Assembly (NCBI RefSeq): GCF_014651635.1
Contig: NZ_BMXG01000007.1
Location: forward strand, 62,001 to 126,000
Length of the DNA stretch: 64,000 bases
DNA from: Cerasicoccus arenae
GTDB lineage: Bacteria > Verrucomicrobiota > Verrucomicrobiia > Opitutales > Cerasicoccaceae
Direction of reading: 5' to 3'
Under the pieces are notes generated by a model, which did no database searches, was not told where the DNA came from, and worked only from the letters and a program-made list of their open reading frames with translations. Below, in pieces: positions 52,163 to 59,357 of this stretch. The position numbers and the translations under genes are program-made. Each line of letters starts with the position of its first letter. Position 1 is the first letter of the stretch.

Positions 52163-53677
52163 TTAGTAAGACTTAGCAAAAACAACGCGTTTCGGACTGG
52201 GGTTTCCTGTAAATGGGCAAACCCCAGTTTCGTTTTCGCCTTCAAGCGGAACGCAACGAATCGTGACCTTGTGCGCCTTGGCGAGCGCATCTTCTTCTTC
52301 CGCCGTGCCGCCCCAATGAGACATGGCAAACCCGCCGTGAATCTCTGGACGATCAGCATTCTGGGCGGTAAAGAAGTCAATAAACTCGTCCTTGCTGTCG
52401 ATCTTGTGCGTGTGCTCCTCGCGGTGAGCCTTAGCGCGAGCCAATAGATTGTCCTGAATTGCGTTTAGACGCTCAACGGCAGTGGCGATAAATTCTGCCC
52501 GGCCAACACCCTTCTTTTCACCGGTGTCACGGCGGAAGGCAAAGACGCTATCCTGCGCCATATCCCGCGGCCCGACTTCAAGTATGATTGGCGCGCCCTT
52601 CTTGATCCATTCCCAGCGCTTGTCGCCGCCACGGATATCGCGCTTGTCAATCTCGACCTGTAGTGCGCGATTCGCGAAAAGTTGATTTTCCAGCTCGGCC
52701 TTGATTTTGGCGCAGTATTCAAGAATAGCACCCGGATCATCTGCCTTATGCAGCACGGGCAGAATGATGACCTGTTTCGGCGCAAGCTTTGGCGGCAGCA
52801 CGAGGCCGTCGTCGTCAGAGTGCGTCATGATAATCCCACCAACCAAGCGAGTCGAAACGCCCCAAGATGTGGTCCACGCAAATTCCTGTTCGCCCTTTTC
52901 ATTGAGGAACTTAATCCCGCAGCCCTTCGCAAAATTCTGCCCTAGGAAGTGGCTCGTGCCAGCCTGCAAGGCCTTACGATCCTGCATCATGGCCTCGATG
53001 GAATATGTGTGGTCAGCACCGGGGAAACGCTCACCCTCGGTCTTCTCGCCCTTAATAACGGGCATCGCCATCCAGTTTTCGGCAAAATCAGCGTACACTT
53101 CGAGCATCTTGCGCGTCTCCTCCATGGCCTCCTCCGAAGTGGCGTGGGCGGTGTGCCCCTCTTGCCAGAGAAATTCCGTAGTCCGCAAAAAGAGGCGTGT
53201 GCGCATTTCCCAACGGACAACGTTGGCCCATTGGTTGATGAGGATAGGCAGGTCGCGATAGCTCTGCACCCAATTCGCGTAACTCGCGCCAATGATCGTC
53301 TCCGAGGTCGGGCGGACAATCAACGGCTCTTCGAGTGGTGAATCCGGCTTCAACCCGCCCTGCCCGTCATCGACGAGCCGCGAATGCGTGACCACGGCGC
53401 ACTCCTTGGCAAAGCCTTCTACGTGCTTGGCTTCGCGCTCAAGAAAGCTCTTGGGAATGAACAACGGGAAGTACGCGTTCACGTGCCCCGTCGCCTTAAA
53501 CATGTCGTCGAGTGCGCGCTGTATGTTTTCCCATAGGGTGTAGCCCCAGGGTTTAATCACCATGCAACCGCGCACGGACGAGTTCTCCGCCATGTCGGCG
53601 GCTTTGATCACTTGCTGATACCACTCAGGGTAGTCGTCGGCCCGAGTCGGAGTAATGGCTGTTTTCGCGTTGCCCAT
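52163..53677 (-). CDS. proS: Prolyl-tRNA synthetase, archaeal/eukaryotic type
   Basis: Class II synthetase charging tRNA-Pro. The 504-aa form lacks the long editing insertion of the E. coli type and has the archaeal-like layout: N-terminal DDYPEWYQQVIKAADMAE, GCMVIKPWGYTLWENIQ, motif 2 RWEMRTRLFLRTTEFLWQEGHTAHA (in part: RTTEFLWQEGHTAH), and motif 3-type segment WTTSWGVSTRLVGGIIM. The anticodon-binding domain follows, and the C-terminal extension ends FAKSY with Cys residues (RCVPL; GVCPFTG) for the zinc-binding-like tail. It converges on the pilin gene with a 6-bp gap. No T-box leader is seen upstream. Confidence 0.95.
   Translation of the reverse strand: MGNAKTAITPTRADDYPEWYQQVIKAADMAENSSVRGCMVIKPWGYTLWENIQRALDDMFKATGHVNAYFPLFIPKSFLEREAKHVEGFAKECAVVTHSRLVDDGQGGLKPDSPLEEPLIVRPTSETIIGASYANWVQSYRDLPILINQWANVVRWEMRTRLFLRTTEFLWQEGHTAHATSEEAMEETRKMLEVYADFAENWMAMPVIKGEKTEGERFPGADHTYSIEAMMQDRKALQAGTSHFLGQNFAKGCGIKFLNEKGEQEFAWTTSWGVSTRLVGGIIMTHSDDDGLVLPPKLAPKQVIILPVLHKADDPGAILEYCAKIKAELENQLFANRALQVEIDKRDIRGGDKRWEWIKKGAPIILEVGPRDMAQDSVFAFRRDTGEKKGVGRAEFIATAVERLNAIQDNLLARAKAHREEHTHKIDSKDEFIDFFTAQNADRPEIHGGFAMSHWGGTAEEEDALAKAHKVTIRCVPLEGENETGVCPFTGNPSPKRVVFAKSY
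52196..52238 (+). terminator. Pilin terminator embedded in the proS coding end
   Basis: A perfect 10-bp stem (52196-52205 with 52219-52228, 13-base loop) followed on the plus strand by TTCGTTTTCG. It lies 40 bp after the pilin stop but inside the 3' end of convergent proS. It encodes the ProRS C-terminal ETGVCPFTGNP stretch in the other sense. Confidence 0.6.
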
Positions 53678-53860
53678 AATGAAAACGCGAGCAAATGCGA
53701 AATCTCGCAGCTTGCAATCGTCAAAAACAGGAAAATAAGAAGAACCGATTTATCTGATGTATCTCAAATCCCTGATAAACAGTGGCTGAGATGATTAATC
53801 ATAAAAAACATCTTTTTACAGGAACTCTTTAAAGAGACCCGTGTCATGTTAACAAGGAAG

Positions 53861-53869
53861 TGTTATTAT
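53861..53869 (+). promoter_or_regulatory. Extended -10 promoter candidate for the small RNA
   Basis: The bases read TGTTATTAT, an extended -10 (TG-n-TATTAT), 5 of 6 matches to TATAAT. The -35 position (about 53841-53846) matches poorly. The predicted start is near 53876. Confidence 0.45.
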
Positions 53870-53875
53870 TTTGTT

Positions 53876-53950
53876 AGGTCCCGAGAGGGACGTTTTGGGG
53901 TAGAAACTAGCGCCGTCCTTTCCATCAGGAAAGGACGGCCATTTTTTTTC
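53876..53950 (+). ncRNA. Candidate small RNA of about 75 nt with strong terminator
   Basis: A transcript starting after the extended -10 would fold a 5-bp hairpin with a GAGA tetraloop (53878-53891), then a 20-nt single-stranded part, then a perfect 12-bp terminator stem (53912-53923 with 53928-53939, ATCA loop) followed by ATTTTTTTTC. The terminator has no protein gene upstream on its strand: the nearest gene, proS, runs the other way. This arrangement fits a stand-alone small RNA. I do not recognise the sequence as a known RNA family. Confidence 0.5.
53912..53949 (+). terminator. Strong Rho-independent terminator in a gene-free region
   Basis: A 12-bp perfect stem with a 4-base loop and eight T. 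It is a textbook intrinsic terminator on the plus strand, with no upstream coding gene in that direction. Confidence 0.9.
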
Positions 53951-54468
53951 TCTCCTCAAATCATCTCGAAACACCGGTTTCACAGGGCGAACAGCCTAGT
54001 TCTCAATCCTATAGAACGTATGCCAATTATTCTGTAATTTTAATGAGGATAAAAATATCCTCAGAGATATAAGCCTAACTCTGCCGCTGGCATGATGACT
54101 GGTGGGCAGGTCAATTTCTTTGAGAATATGACATCTTCGCTTTTTGACATTTATAGTATGTTTTGGTCGAATAAATATAATGATTCTGGACATAGCAATC
54201 TAGCAGAATTCCTCGATATGCACAGACGTCACAGTAACCCATCGCTACGAGTTACTTGAGAAAATGTCGTCTCCACCATCGACAATATGCTTTAGGCATC
54301 GAGCAATCCGTTAGTAAGATATTGAATGCATTTAGATGGCCATATCCATATCGTCGGCCTCTGCGCCTACGTGAGAAAATCCCGCACCGTGCAAGCGGTC
54401 TCTCCCGTGATTGAAAATTTCCACATTCCCTCGTTGGCAAACGGCCCTGCCCTGCCTTTACTGTGGCG
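53951..54468. other. AT-rich gene-free region
   Basis: About 520 bp between the small RNA candidate and the next gene. It holds a perfect 8-bp inverted repeat (54044-54051 with 54056-54063) without a T-run, a TTGACA at 54144 and a TATAAT at 54176 that are too far apart (26 bp) to form one promoter, and no convincing coding frame. Confidence 0.4.
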
Positions 54469-54666
54469 ATGGAATTGCAATCCACTACTGGCCGAGGCTT
54501 TCAAGGCACGCTGCACGTAACGATTACGGCGGAGCAATTTCCCGCGATCACGCGGCATTGCCTGGGCGACCCCGAATTCCAGCAGCTCATTGCTGATAAC
54601 CTCGAACGTGTCGTGGAAGAATACCTGAACGCGGCCGAAATCCAAGTAGCAGCCACCAAGGACTAA
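54469..54666 (+). CDS. Small protein upstream of the EVE-domain gene
   Basis: A 65-aa protein (ATG at 54469; a GTG at 54463 adds two residues). A beta stretch (FQGTLHVTITAEQF) precedes two helices (PEFQQLIADNLERVVEEYLNAAEIQ). It ends 4 bp before the EVE-domain gene, which supports it being real and cotranscribed. No family recognised. Confidence 0.6.
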   Translation: MELQSTTGRGFQGTLHVTITAEQFPAITRHCLGDPEFQQLIADNLERVVEEYLNAAEIQVAATKD

Positions 54667-54670
54667 TCTT

Positions 54671-55144
54671 ATGCCCCGTAAATACTGGCTAATGAAAACC
54701 GAACCGGACGTATTTTCGTTCGACGACTTAAAAGACCGCCCACACCAGACGGAACCCTGGGATGGCATTCGCAACTATCAGGCGCGCAACTATATGCGCG
54801 ATGAAATGAAGATCGGCGACCGCATCCTCTTCTACCATTCCCGCTGCGATCCACCCGGCATTGTTGGCGTGGCTGAGGTTGTCGGTGAAGCCGTTCCCGA
54901 CCCATCAGCCTGGGACCCGAAAAGTAATTACTACGACGAAAAAGCTTCGCCCGAAAACCCGCGCTGGTGCATGGTTTCCGTGCGCTATTTTGAGACATTT
55001 CCGCGGCTGGTCAGCCTGGAAGAGCTCAAGGCCGATCCCAAGCTTTCCGAAATGCGCGTTGTTCAACGCGGTAACCGCCTCTCCATCATGCCCGTAACGA
55101 AGGAGGAGTTTGATTACGTCATTAAAATGTCCCGCAAATCGTGA
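54671..55144 (+). CDS. EVE-domain protein (Thy28-like)
   Basis: A 157-aa single-domain protein of the EVE family, related to PUA/YTH folds and implicated in recognising modified bases in DNA or RNA. It opens with KYWLMKTEPDVFSFDDL, continues with WDGIRNYQARNYMRDEMKIGDRILFYHS (in part: WDGIRNYQARNYMRD), and has WCMVSVRYFETFPR and a C-terminal LSIMPVTKEEFDYVIKMS. All are typical. The last codons overlap the next start as GTGA, so the neighbouring unknown proteins may be partners. Confidence 0.92.
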   Translation: MPRKYWLMKTEPDVFSFDDLKDRPHQTEPWDGIRNYQARNYMRDEMKIGDRILFYHSRCDPPGIVGVAEVVGEAVPDPSAWDPKSNYYDEKASPENPRWCMVSVRYFETFPRLVSLEELKADPKLSEMRVVQRGNRLSIMPVTKEEFDYVIKMSRKS

Positions 55145-55752
55145 ACCGCCCAACCTTTCTTGCCCCAAACGCCATTGCGCCTGCTCAGGAGTTGCTCGAT
55201 TCATTTCTGGATGCGCAACTGAAACAAGGCGTGCCCTTCGAACCCGGTCAATTCATCCAGTTGGCTTGGATGTGGCTTAAAGTTGGCGGCTCTCAGGAAG
55301 CACCCGTCATCATGGCTCCGATCATCGGCATTGCGCCCATGACGTTTGCCCCGGACTGCTCCGATGCACTGAACCTTATCTTCCTTCAACGATACGTCTG
55401 CGACAGCTTTCAGGCGGGTTTCCAGATCTGCGATGCCCGTCAGAGCATCATCGTGATGAAGGACATCGAGAATTGCAAAGAACTGCACATGGCACGCGCT
55501 CCCAATGAGTCACCTCACGCCTCGGGATGGTTCCTCGGGGCCGCAGACAGTGCGCTGGACGCCGAAAAACCGGACAGCTTGGAACTCAAGAGCCTGTGGG
55601 ACGTTGCCTGCCTTTTCCCGCAAATCCTCGACTTCTTCCTGCTGCCGGATGGCTGGCAGGTCGTGTTTAAAGACAGACCCATCGTTTTGCACGACTACGA
55701 GCCCGCAAACGCCGTCCCTGAGTCCTATTTTGCCCGTAAGTACCTCGCCTAA
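55141..55752 (+). CDS. Cytoplasmic protein of unknown function, C-terminal part Imm33/DUF2185-like
   Basis: A 203-aa protein starting with GTG at 55141, overlapping the EVE stop by four bases. The first half is not recognised. The second half (about 110-185) reads ASGWFLGAADSALDAEKPDSLELKSLWDV then FPQILDFFLLPDGWQVVFK (quoted in part), resembling the SGW...G.D...LSL.W...P.I...L..G..F pattern of DUF2185/Imm33 proteins. That assignment is by eye and tentative. It is followed by a long inverted repeat. Confidence 0.65.
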   Translation: MNRPTFLAPNAIAPAQELLDSFLDAQLKQGVPFEPGQFIQLAWMWLKVGGSQEAPVIMAPIIGIAPMTFAPDCSDALNLIFLQRYVCDSFQAGFQICDARQSIIVMKDIENCKELHMARAPNESPHASGWFLGAADSALDAEKPDSLELKSLWDVACLFPQILDFFLLPDGWQVVFKDRPIVLHDYEPANAVPESYFARKYLA

Positions 55753-55827
55753 TCGAGAGGGGCGGCATTTGAATCCGGTCGAAATCTGTCGAAACACGGT
55801 TTTTGAAACGGCGTTATCAGATTCAAG

Positions 55828-55890
55828 ACTGATACTTTAATGCCCGTTTTCAGCTCAGTTGAGCCTCAAAAAGAGCATTAAAGTATCAGT
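55828..55890. repeat. 16-bp perfect inverted repeat enclosing a smaller hairpin
   Basis: Arms 55828-55843 and 55875-55890 are exact reverse complements, with a 31-base middle holding a 5-bp hairpin (55853-55857 with 55860-55864). TTTT begins within the end of the right arm, so it may act as a terminator for the EVE cassette. The nested form also resembles a small mobile or repeat element; no second copy is in this window. Confidence 0.7.
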
Positions 55891-55947
55891 TTTGCCCCTT
55901 CCCCCCCCTAAAGGGTGAGTAGAAGACTGAACCAAGTTGACGCACCC

Positions 55948-55985
55948 TTAATGCTCGGGTGCTTCGTTAATGCTCGGGTGCTTCG
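55948..55985. repeat. Tandem duplication of a 19-bp unit over the symporter stop codon
   Basis: Two exact 19-bp copies lie back to back (55948-55966, 55967-55985). The right copy encodes the last residues and stop codon of the symporter; the left copy lies just past the stop. It looks like a recent local duplication. Confidence 0.85.
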
Positions 55986-57865
55986 TCAATATTCGTCGGC
56001 GCGAGTGAGTCCTCAGGTTCGCGGACGGAGTCAATCAGGGCTTGAATGTGCGGGCCAGGTCGCTCGCAGAAAGGTGCTAATCCGAGCGCCACCGCGAAGT
56101 TGATCAGCATCCCGATGCAGCCAATCGCCTCAGGCTTGATTCCCTTTTCGGTTAGGCCAAATAGCGTCCATTCCGGCATGCCGAAGTAGACTGTGCCAAT
56201 GATGTAGAACAGCGTCACGCCTAGCCCTGAGAGCATCCCAAAGACCGCTGGAGTCGTACCCACGCGTCGATTGAAGATGCCCAGAATGATGATTGGGAAG
56301 AAGCTCGCCGCCGCCAAACCAAAGGCAAAAGCAACCACCTTGGCCACAAATCCGGGCGGATAAATCCCAAAGATACCGGCCACCACAACCGCCAATCCAA
56401 TAATGCCTCGACCGATCGCTAAACGTTGTTTATCAGAGGCTTTCGGGTTCAGAATACGGTAATAAAGATCATGCGCGACCGAGGACGAAATCACGAGTAA
56501 CAGACCACTAGCCGTGGACAACGCTGCCGCCAACCCCCCCGCGGCCACAAAGGCAATGATCCAGTTCGACAAGCTCGCCATCTCAGGCGTCGCCAGCACA
56601 ATAATATCTTTATCCGGCCCACTCAGGCCCTTGTCGCGAAGAATAGTGCGGCCGTCCATGCCCTTAGGCGTAGCGGTGTCCTTGGTGTCGAGCCACAACT
56701 GATGCTGCTGCACAATCGAGCCGAAGTCATCCGCACTCAGGGTGCCTTGGCGGAAGATTTCATTGTCGGCGTTGTTGGAGAAATGGAGCTTACCGTCGCC
56801 CCCATCGAGCCAGAGAATGAGGCCGGTTTTCTTCCAGTTATTGAACCACTCAGGGATCTCTTCCTGGCTCGCGCCATTGAGCGTATTGATCATGTAGTAG
56901 CGCGCAAAGCCAGCCAATGCCGGGGCGGTCAGGTAGAGGCCAGAGATGAAAAGTAACGCCCAGAATGCGCTCCAACGCGCTGCCGCCGGCGACTTAACCG
57001 TGTAGAAGCGCACGATAACATGGGGGAGGCCTGCCGTGCCAGCCATCAACGCCAGAGTCACCATGAAGACGTTGAGCTTGTCCCATCCACCTTGGAAGGG
57101 CTCAGTATAGCTTGTGAAACCCAGCTCCTTGTGGATGCCATCTAGCTTATCAAGGAGCATCATGCCCGAGCCGACAATTTCCGAGCCCAAGCCAACTTGA
57201 GGGATCGCACTGCCGGTCAACTGGATCGAGATCGCAATCGATGGGACAAGAAAGGCCGTGATCAGCACCCAGAACTGCGCGACCTGTGTCCAGGTGATCC
57301 CCTTCATTCCGCCAAGGGTCGAATAGATAAAGACAATCACCATGCCGATAATCACACCGACGTTAACGTCAACTTCCAGAAAACGGCTAAAAACCACGCC
57401 CACACCGCGCATCTGTCCGGCAACATAGGTAAAGCTGACAAATAACGCGCAAACCACTGCTACCACACGAGCAGGATTGGCGAGGATGCGCTGAATCACA
57501 GTATTTTGAGCGCCTTGGGAGCGCTTCGTGCCGAAACGGTCGCCCACAAAGTCAGGCACCGTGTAATGACCGAATTTGCGCAAATACGGCGCGATGAGCA
57601 GCGCTAGTAGCACGTAGCCACCGGTCCAACCCATTAGGTATACTCCGCCCGAATAGCCCATGGTGGAGATCAGGCCTGCCATCGAGATAAACGAAGCGGC
57701 GGACATCCAGTCGGCGGCGGTCGCCATGCCGTTGGCAGCAGCGGGGACGCCCTGCCCTGCTACATAAAAACCCTTGGTGTCGGCTACGCGCGCCCACCAG
57801 GCGATCCCTAGATACAGGGTGAAACTCAGGCCGACGAAAAGATAGGTCCAGGCTAGAACACTCAC
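55967..57865 (-). CDS. Sodium:solute symporter, large subunit of a two-component SSS pair
   Basis: A 632-aa inner-membrane carrier with about 13 helices. The SSS signature region GVPAAANGMATAADWMSAASFISMAG (in part: ATAADWMSAASF) follows helix 1, and the sodium-site helices are intact. It is related to acetate permease ActP and the VC_2705-type subfamily. Pairing with a DUF4212 small subunit points to that two-component subfamily, thought to carry short-chain carboxylates such as acetate, lactate or pyruvate. The start is GTG at 57865, overlapping the small-subunit stop (GTGA). Residues about 330-430 are an extra soluble insert (EWFNNWKKTGLILWLDGGDGK region). A G7 tract on the minus strand (56534-56540) encodes Gly-Gly. 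Confidence 0.88.
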   Translation of the reverse strand: MSVLAWTYLFVGLSFTLYLGIAWWARVADTKGFYVAGQGVPAAANGMATAADWMSAASFISMAGLISTMGYSGGVYLMGWTGGYVLLALLIAPYLRKFGHYTVPDFVGDRFGTKRSQGAQNTVIQRILANPARVVAVVCALFVSFTYVAGQMRGVGVVFSRFLEVDVNVGVIIGMVIVFIYSTLGGMKGITWTQVAQFWVLITAFLVPSIAISIQLTGSAIPQVGLGSEIVGSGMMLLDKLDGIHKELGFTSYTEPFQGGWDKLNVFMVTLALMAGTAGLPHVIVRFYTVKSPAAARWSAFWALLFISGLYLTAPALAGFARYYMINTLNGASQEEIPEWFNNWKKTGLILWLDGGDGKLHFSNNADNEIFRQGTLSADDFGSIVQQHQLWLDTKDTATPKGMDGRTILRDKGLSGPDKDIIVLATPEMASLSNWIIAFVAAGGLAAALSTASGLLLVISSSVAHDLYYRILNPKASDKQRLAIGRGIIGLAVVVAGIFGIYPPGFVAKVVAFAFGLAAASFFPIIILGIFNRRVGTTPAVFGMLSGLGVTLFYIIGTVYFGMPEWTLFGLTEKGIKPEAIGCIGMLINFAVALGLAPFCERPGPHIQALIDSVREPEDSLAPTNIDEAPEH

Positions 57866-58170
57866 GCTGACGGCCCTTCCTGGTTAAACTGTTGCATCTC
57901 GCGCTTGTGCTTGCTGTCCAGACGATTCATCAGGATGGCATAAACGAGGATCAGAACGACAAAAACCATGACCGAGCCTTGTTGCGCAAACCAGAACCCG
58001 AGGGGGTAACCCGAACCGAACAGGTGGACGTCGTGCAACTTGTCCGCAAATAGAATTCCGGCTCCAAAGCTCACCGCCGCCCAAATGGACAGCAGGCTGA
58101 TCGTTATCGTTAAATTGGACCGCCAATATCGGCTAACCAATGCTTCTTTAGTAGGGGCGTCTTGAGGCAC
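57862..58170 (-). CDS. DUF4212 small subunit of the sodium:solute symporter
   Basis: A 102-aa protein with two transmembrane helices (LTITISLLSIWAAVSFGAGIL and GSVMVFVVLILVYAILM). The N-terminal YWRSNLTIT and the PLGFWFAQQGS segment between the helices are hallmarks of DUF4212. It starts with GTG at 58170 and is coupled to the large subunit by a four-base overlap, as usual for this pair. Confidence 0.9.
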   Translation of the reverse strand: MPQDAPTKEALVSRYWRSNLTITISLLSIWAAVSFGAGILFADKLHDVHLFGSGYPLGFWFAQQGSVMVFVVLILVYAILMNRLDSKHKREMQQFNQEGPSA

Positions 58171-58260
58171 GCGCGCTGTTATCAGGTGATAGCGCGTCTA
58201 GCGCAAGCAATATTTATTAAGGCAAGGAGTGATACTTATATTTTGCAGACATTTAGAGCG

Positions 58261-59241
58261 TCACCGAGTAAATGCATACACGAACACATTCACACCGAGT
58301 TGGGTGTAAAAGCGGTGTGCGTAGTCACTGATCTCAGGCGTGTAGTAGTAGCGGAATACTCGCCAGTCCCCACCAGGCTCCTGCACCCAAGCGGGCATGG
58401 CCTCTTCTTGCGTGTAAATAACGTCTTGGCGACCATCCTCCCGCACAACCTCGAAACGCGTGCCAGTGTAGGCAGCTTCGGAGAGACGTTCAGAGAGCCC
58501 CTCCGCTCCCTCCCGAATACGAAAGCCGATGAACGTAGTCCATTGATCGAGTTCATTCTGACCCCATCCCATGGCAAGTATTGGCATGCACAGCACAGCG
58601 AGGCGATCATTGACCATCAAGCCCATCGCGGAATACGTCCCTTGTGGCCACTTCTCGTTGACCACGAAATCACGCACCGTCTCTGGCAACACCGCTGCAT
58701 CAGGTAGGCCAGCGTGAAAGGCGCGAAAGAGTGAGTGATCACGCGGCAAAGCACGAAAGCGATCCCCAGGATACATATCCCGGAAAACAGCTTCGACCTC
58801 TGGACTCACACGCCATTCAGCAAAACTATGGCTTTGACTATAGGCTGGGTTCGACTCGCGAAGGAAGTCTGCGTTGATACCAGCATCAATGTAGAGAAAA
58901 CCGCCGCGGTCGAGGAAGCCCTTCAAGTTTTTCTTCTCCGCATCAGTTAGCTCCCAATCCTTACGGTCACCAAAATTAACGTAGCAAACTGGGTGCTCCA
59001 GTAACTTTGGATCGTCAAAGCCCTCGATAAAGACGGGGTCCAGATCAATGTCGAAACTGGTCGAATCGTTGATTGTCTCAATGAGGGTCGGCAGCGCGTC
59101 TGGGTAGTTACGCTGTAGAATCGGCCCCTGCACAAGCTGGGTAACCGAGAATCCTGACAACTGTGGCACCTTCACCGTGGCAAAAAGCGGAGCGGCCAAG
59201 GAAACGACTAGAGCGAAAAATAGGGTGCGAGAAATGCGCAT
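58261..59241 (-). CDS. DUF4159-domain exported protein
   Basis: A 326-aa protein with a signal peptide (TLFFALVVSLAAPLFA). The body matches the DUF4159 pattern: LEHPVCYVNFGDRKDWELTDAEKKNLKGFLDRGGFLYIDAG (in part: LKGFLDRGGFLYIDAG), then FRDMYPGDRFRALPRDHSLFRAF. This is a glutamine-amidotransferase-like fold. It is found in Verrucomicrobiota and Planctomycetota, often near MoxR/von Willebrand gene sets that are not seen here. Function unknown. Predicted periplasmic. Confidence 0.85.
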   Translation of the reverse strand: MRISRTLFFALVVSLAAPLFATVKVPQLSGFSVTQLVQGPILQRNYPDALPTLIETINDSTSFDIDLDPVFIEGFDDPKLLEHPVCYVNFGDRKDWELTDAEKKNLKGFLDRGGFLYIDAGINADFLRESNPAYSQSHSFAEWRVSPEVEAVFRDMYPGDRFRALPRDHSLFRAFHAGLPDAAVLPETVRDFVVNEKWPQGTYSAMGLMVNDRLAVLCMPILAMGWGQNELDQWTTFIGFRIREGAEGLSERLSEAAYTGTRFEVVREDGRQDVIYTQEEAMPAWVQEPGGDWRVFRYYYTPEISDYAHRFYTQLGVNVFVYAFTR

Positions 59242-59357
59242 GAACTAAGATGAGTAAACTATAACTAGCGCGACTGAACGCGACTTTTTTTTGAAATCAT
59301 GGCATTTATGACAGCACTGCCGCCCGGATGTCTCCAAACGTTTTTGCTCAGATCTGG

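Noticed and set aside
53678-53875. T-box leader for proS
   Set aside because: The T-box sequence and an antiterminator are not seen on the minus strand, and the only strong terminator faces the other way.
53846-54037. 63-codon frame over the small RNA candidate
   Set aside because: It reads through a strong terminator and has no coding signature or neighbours.
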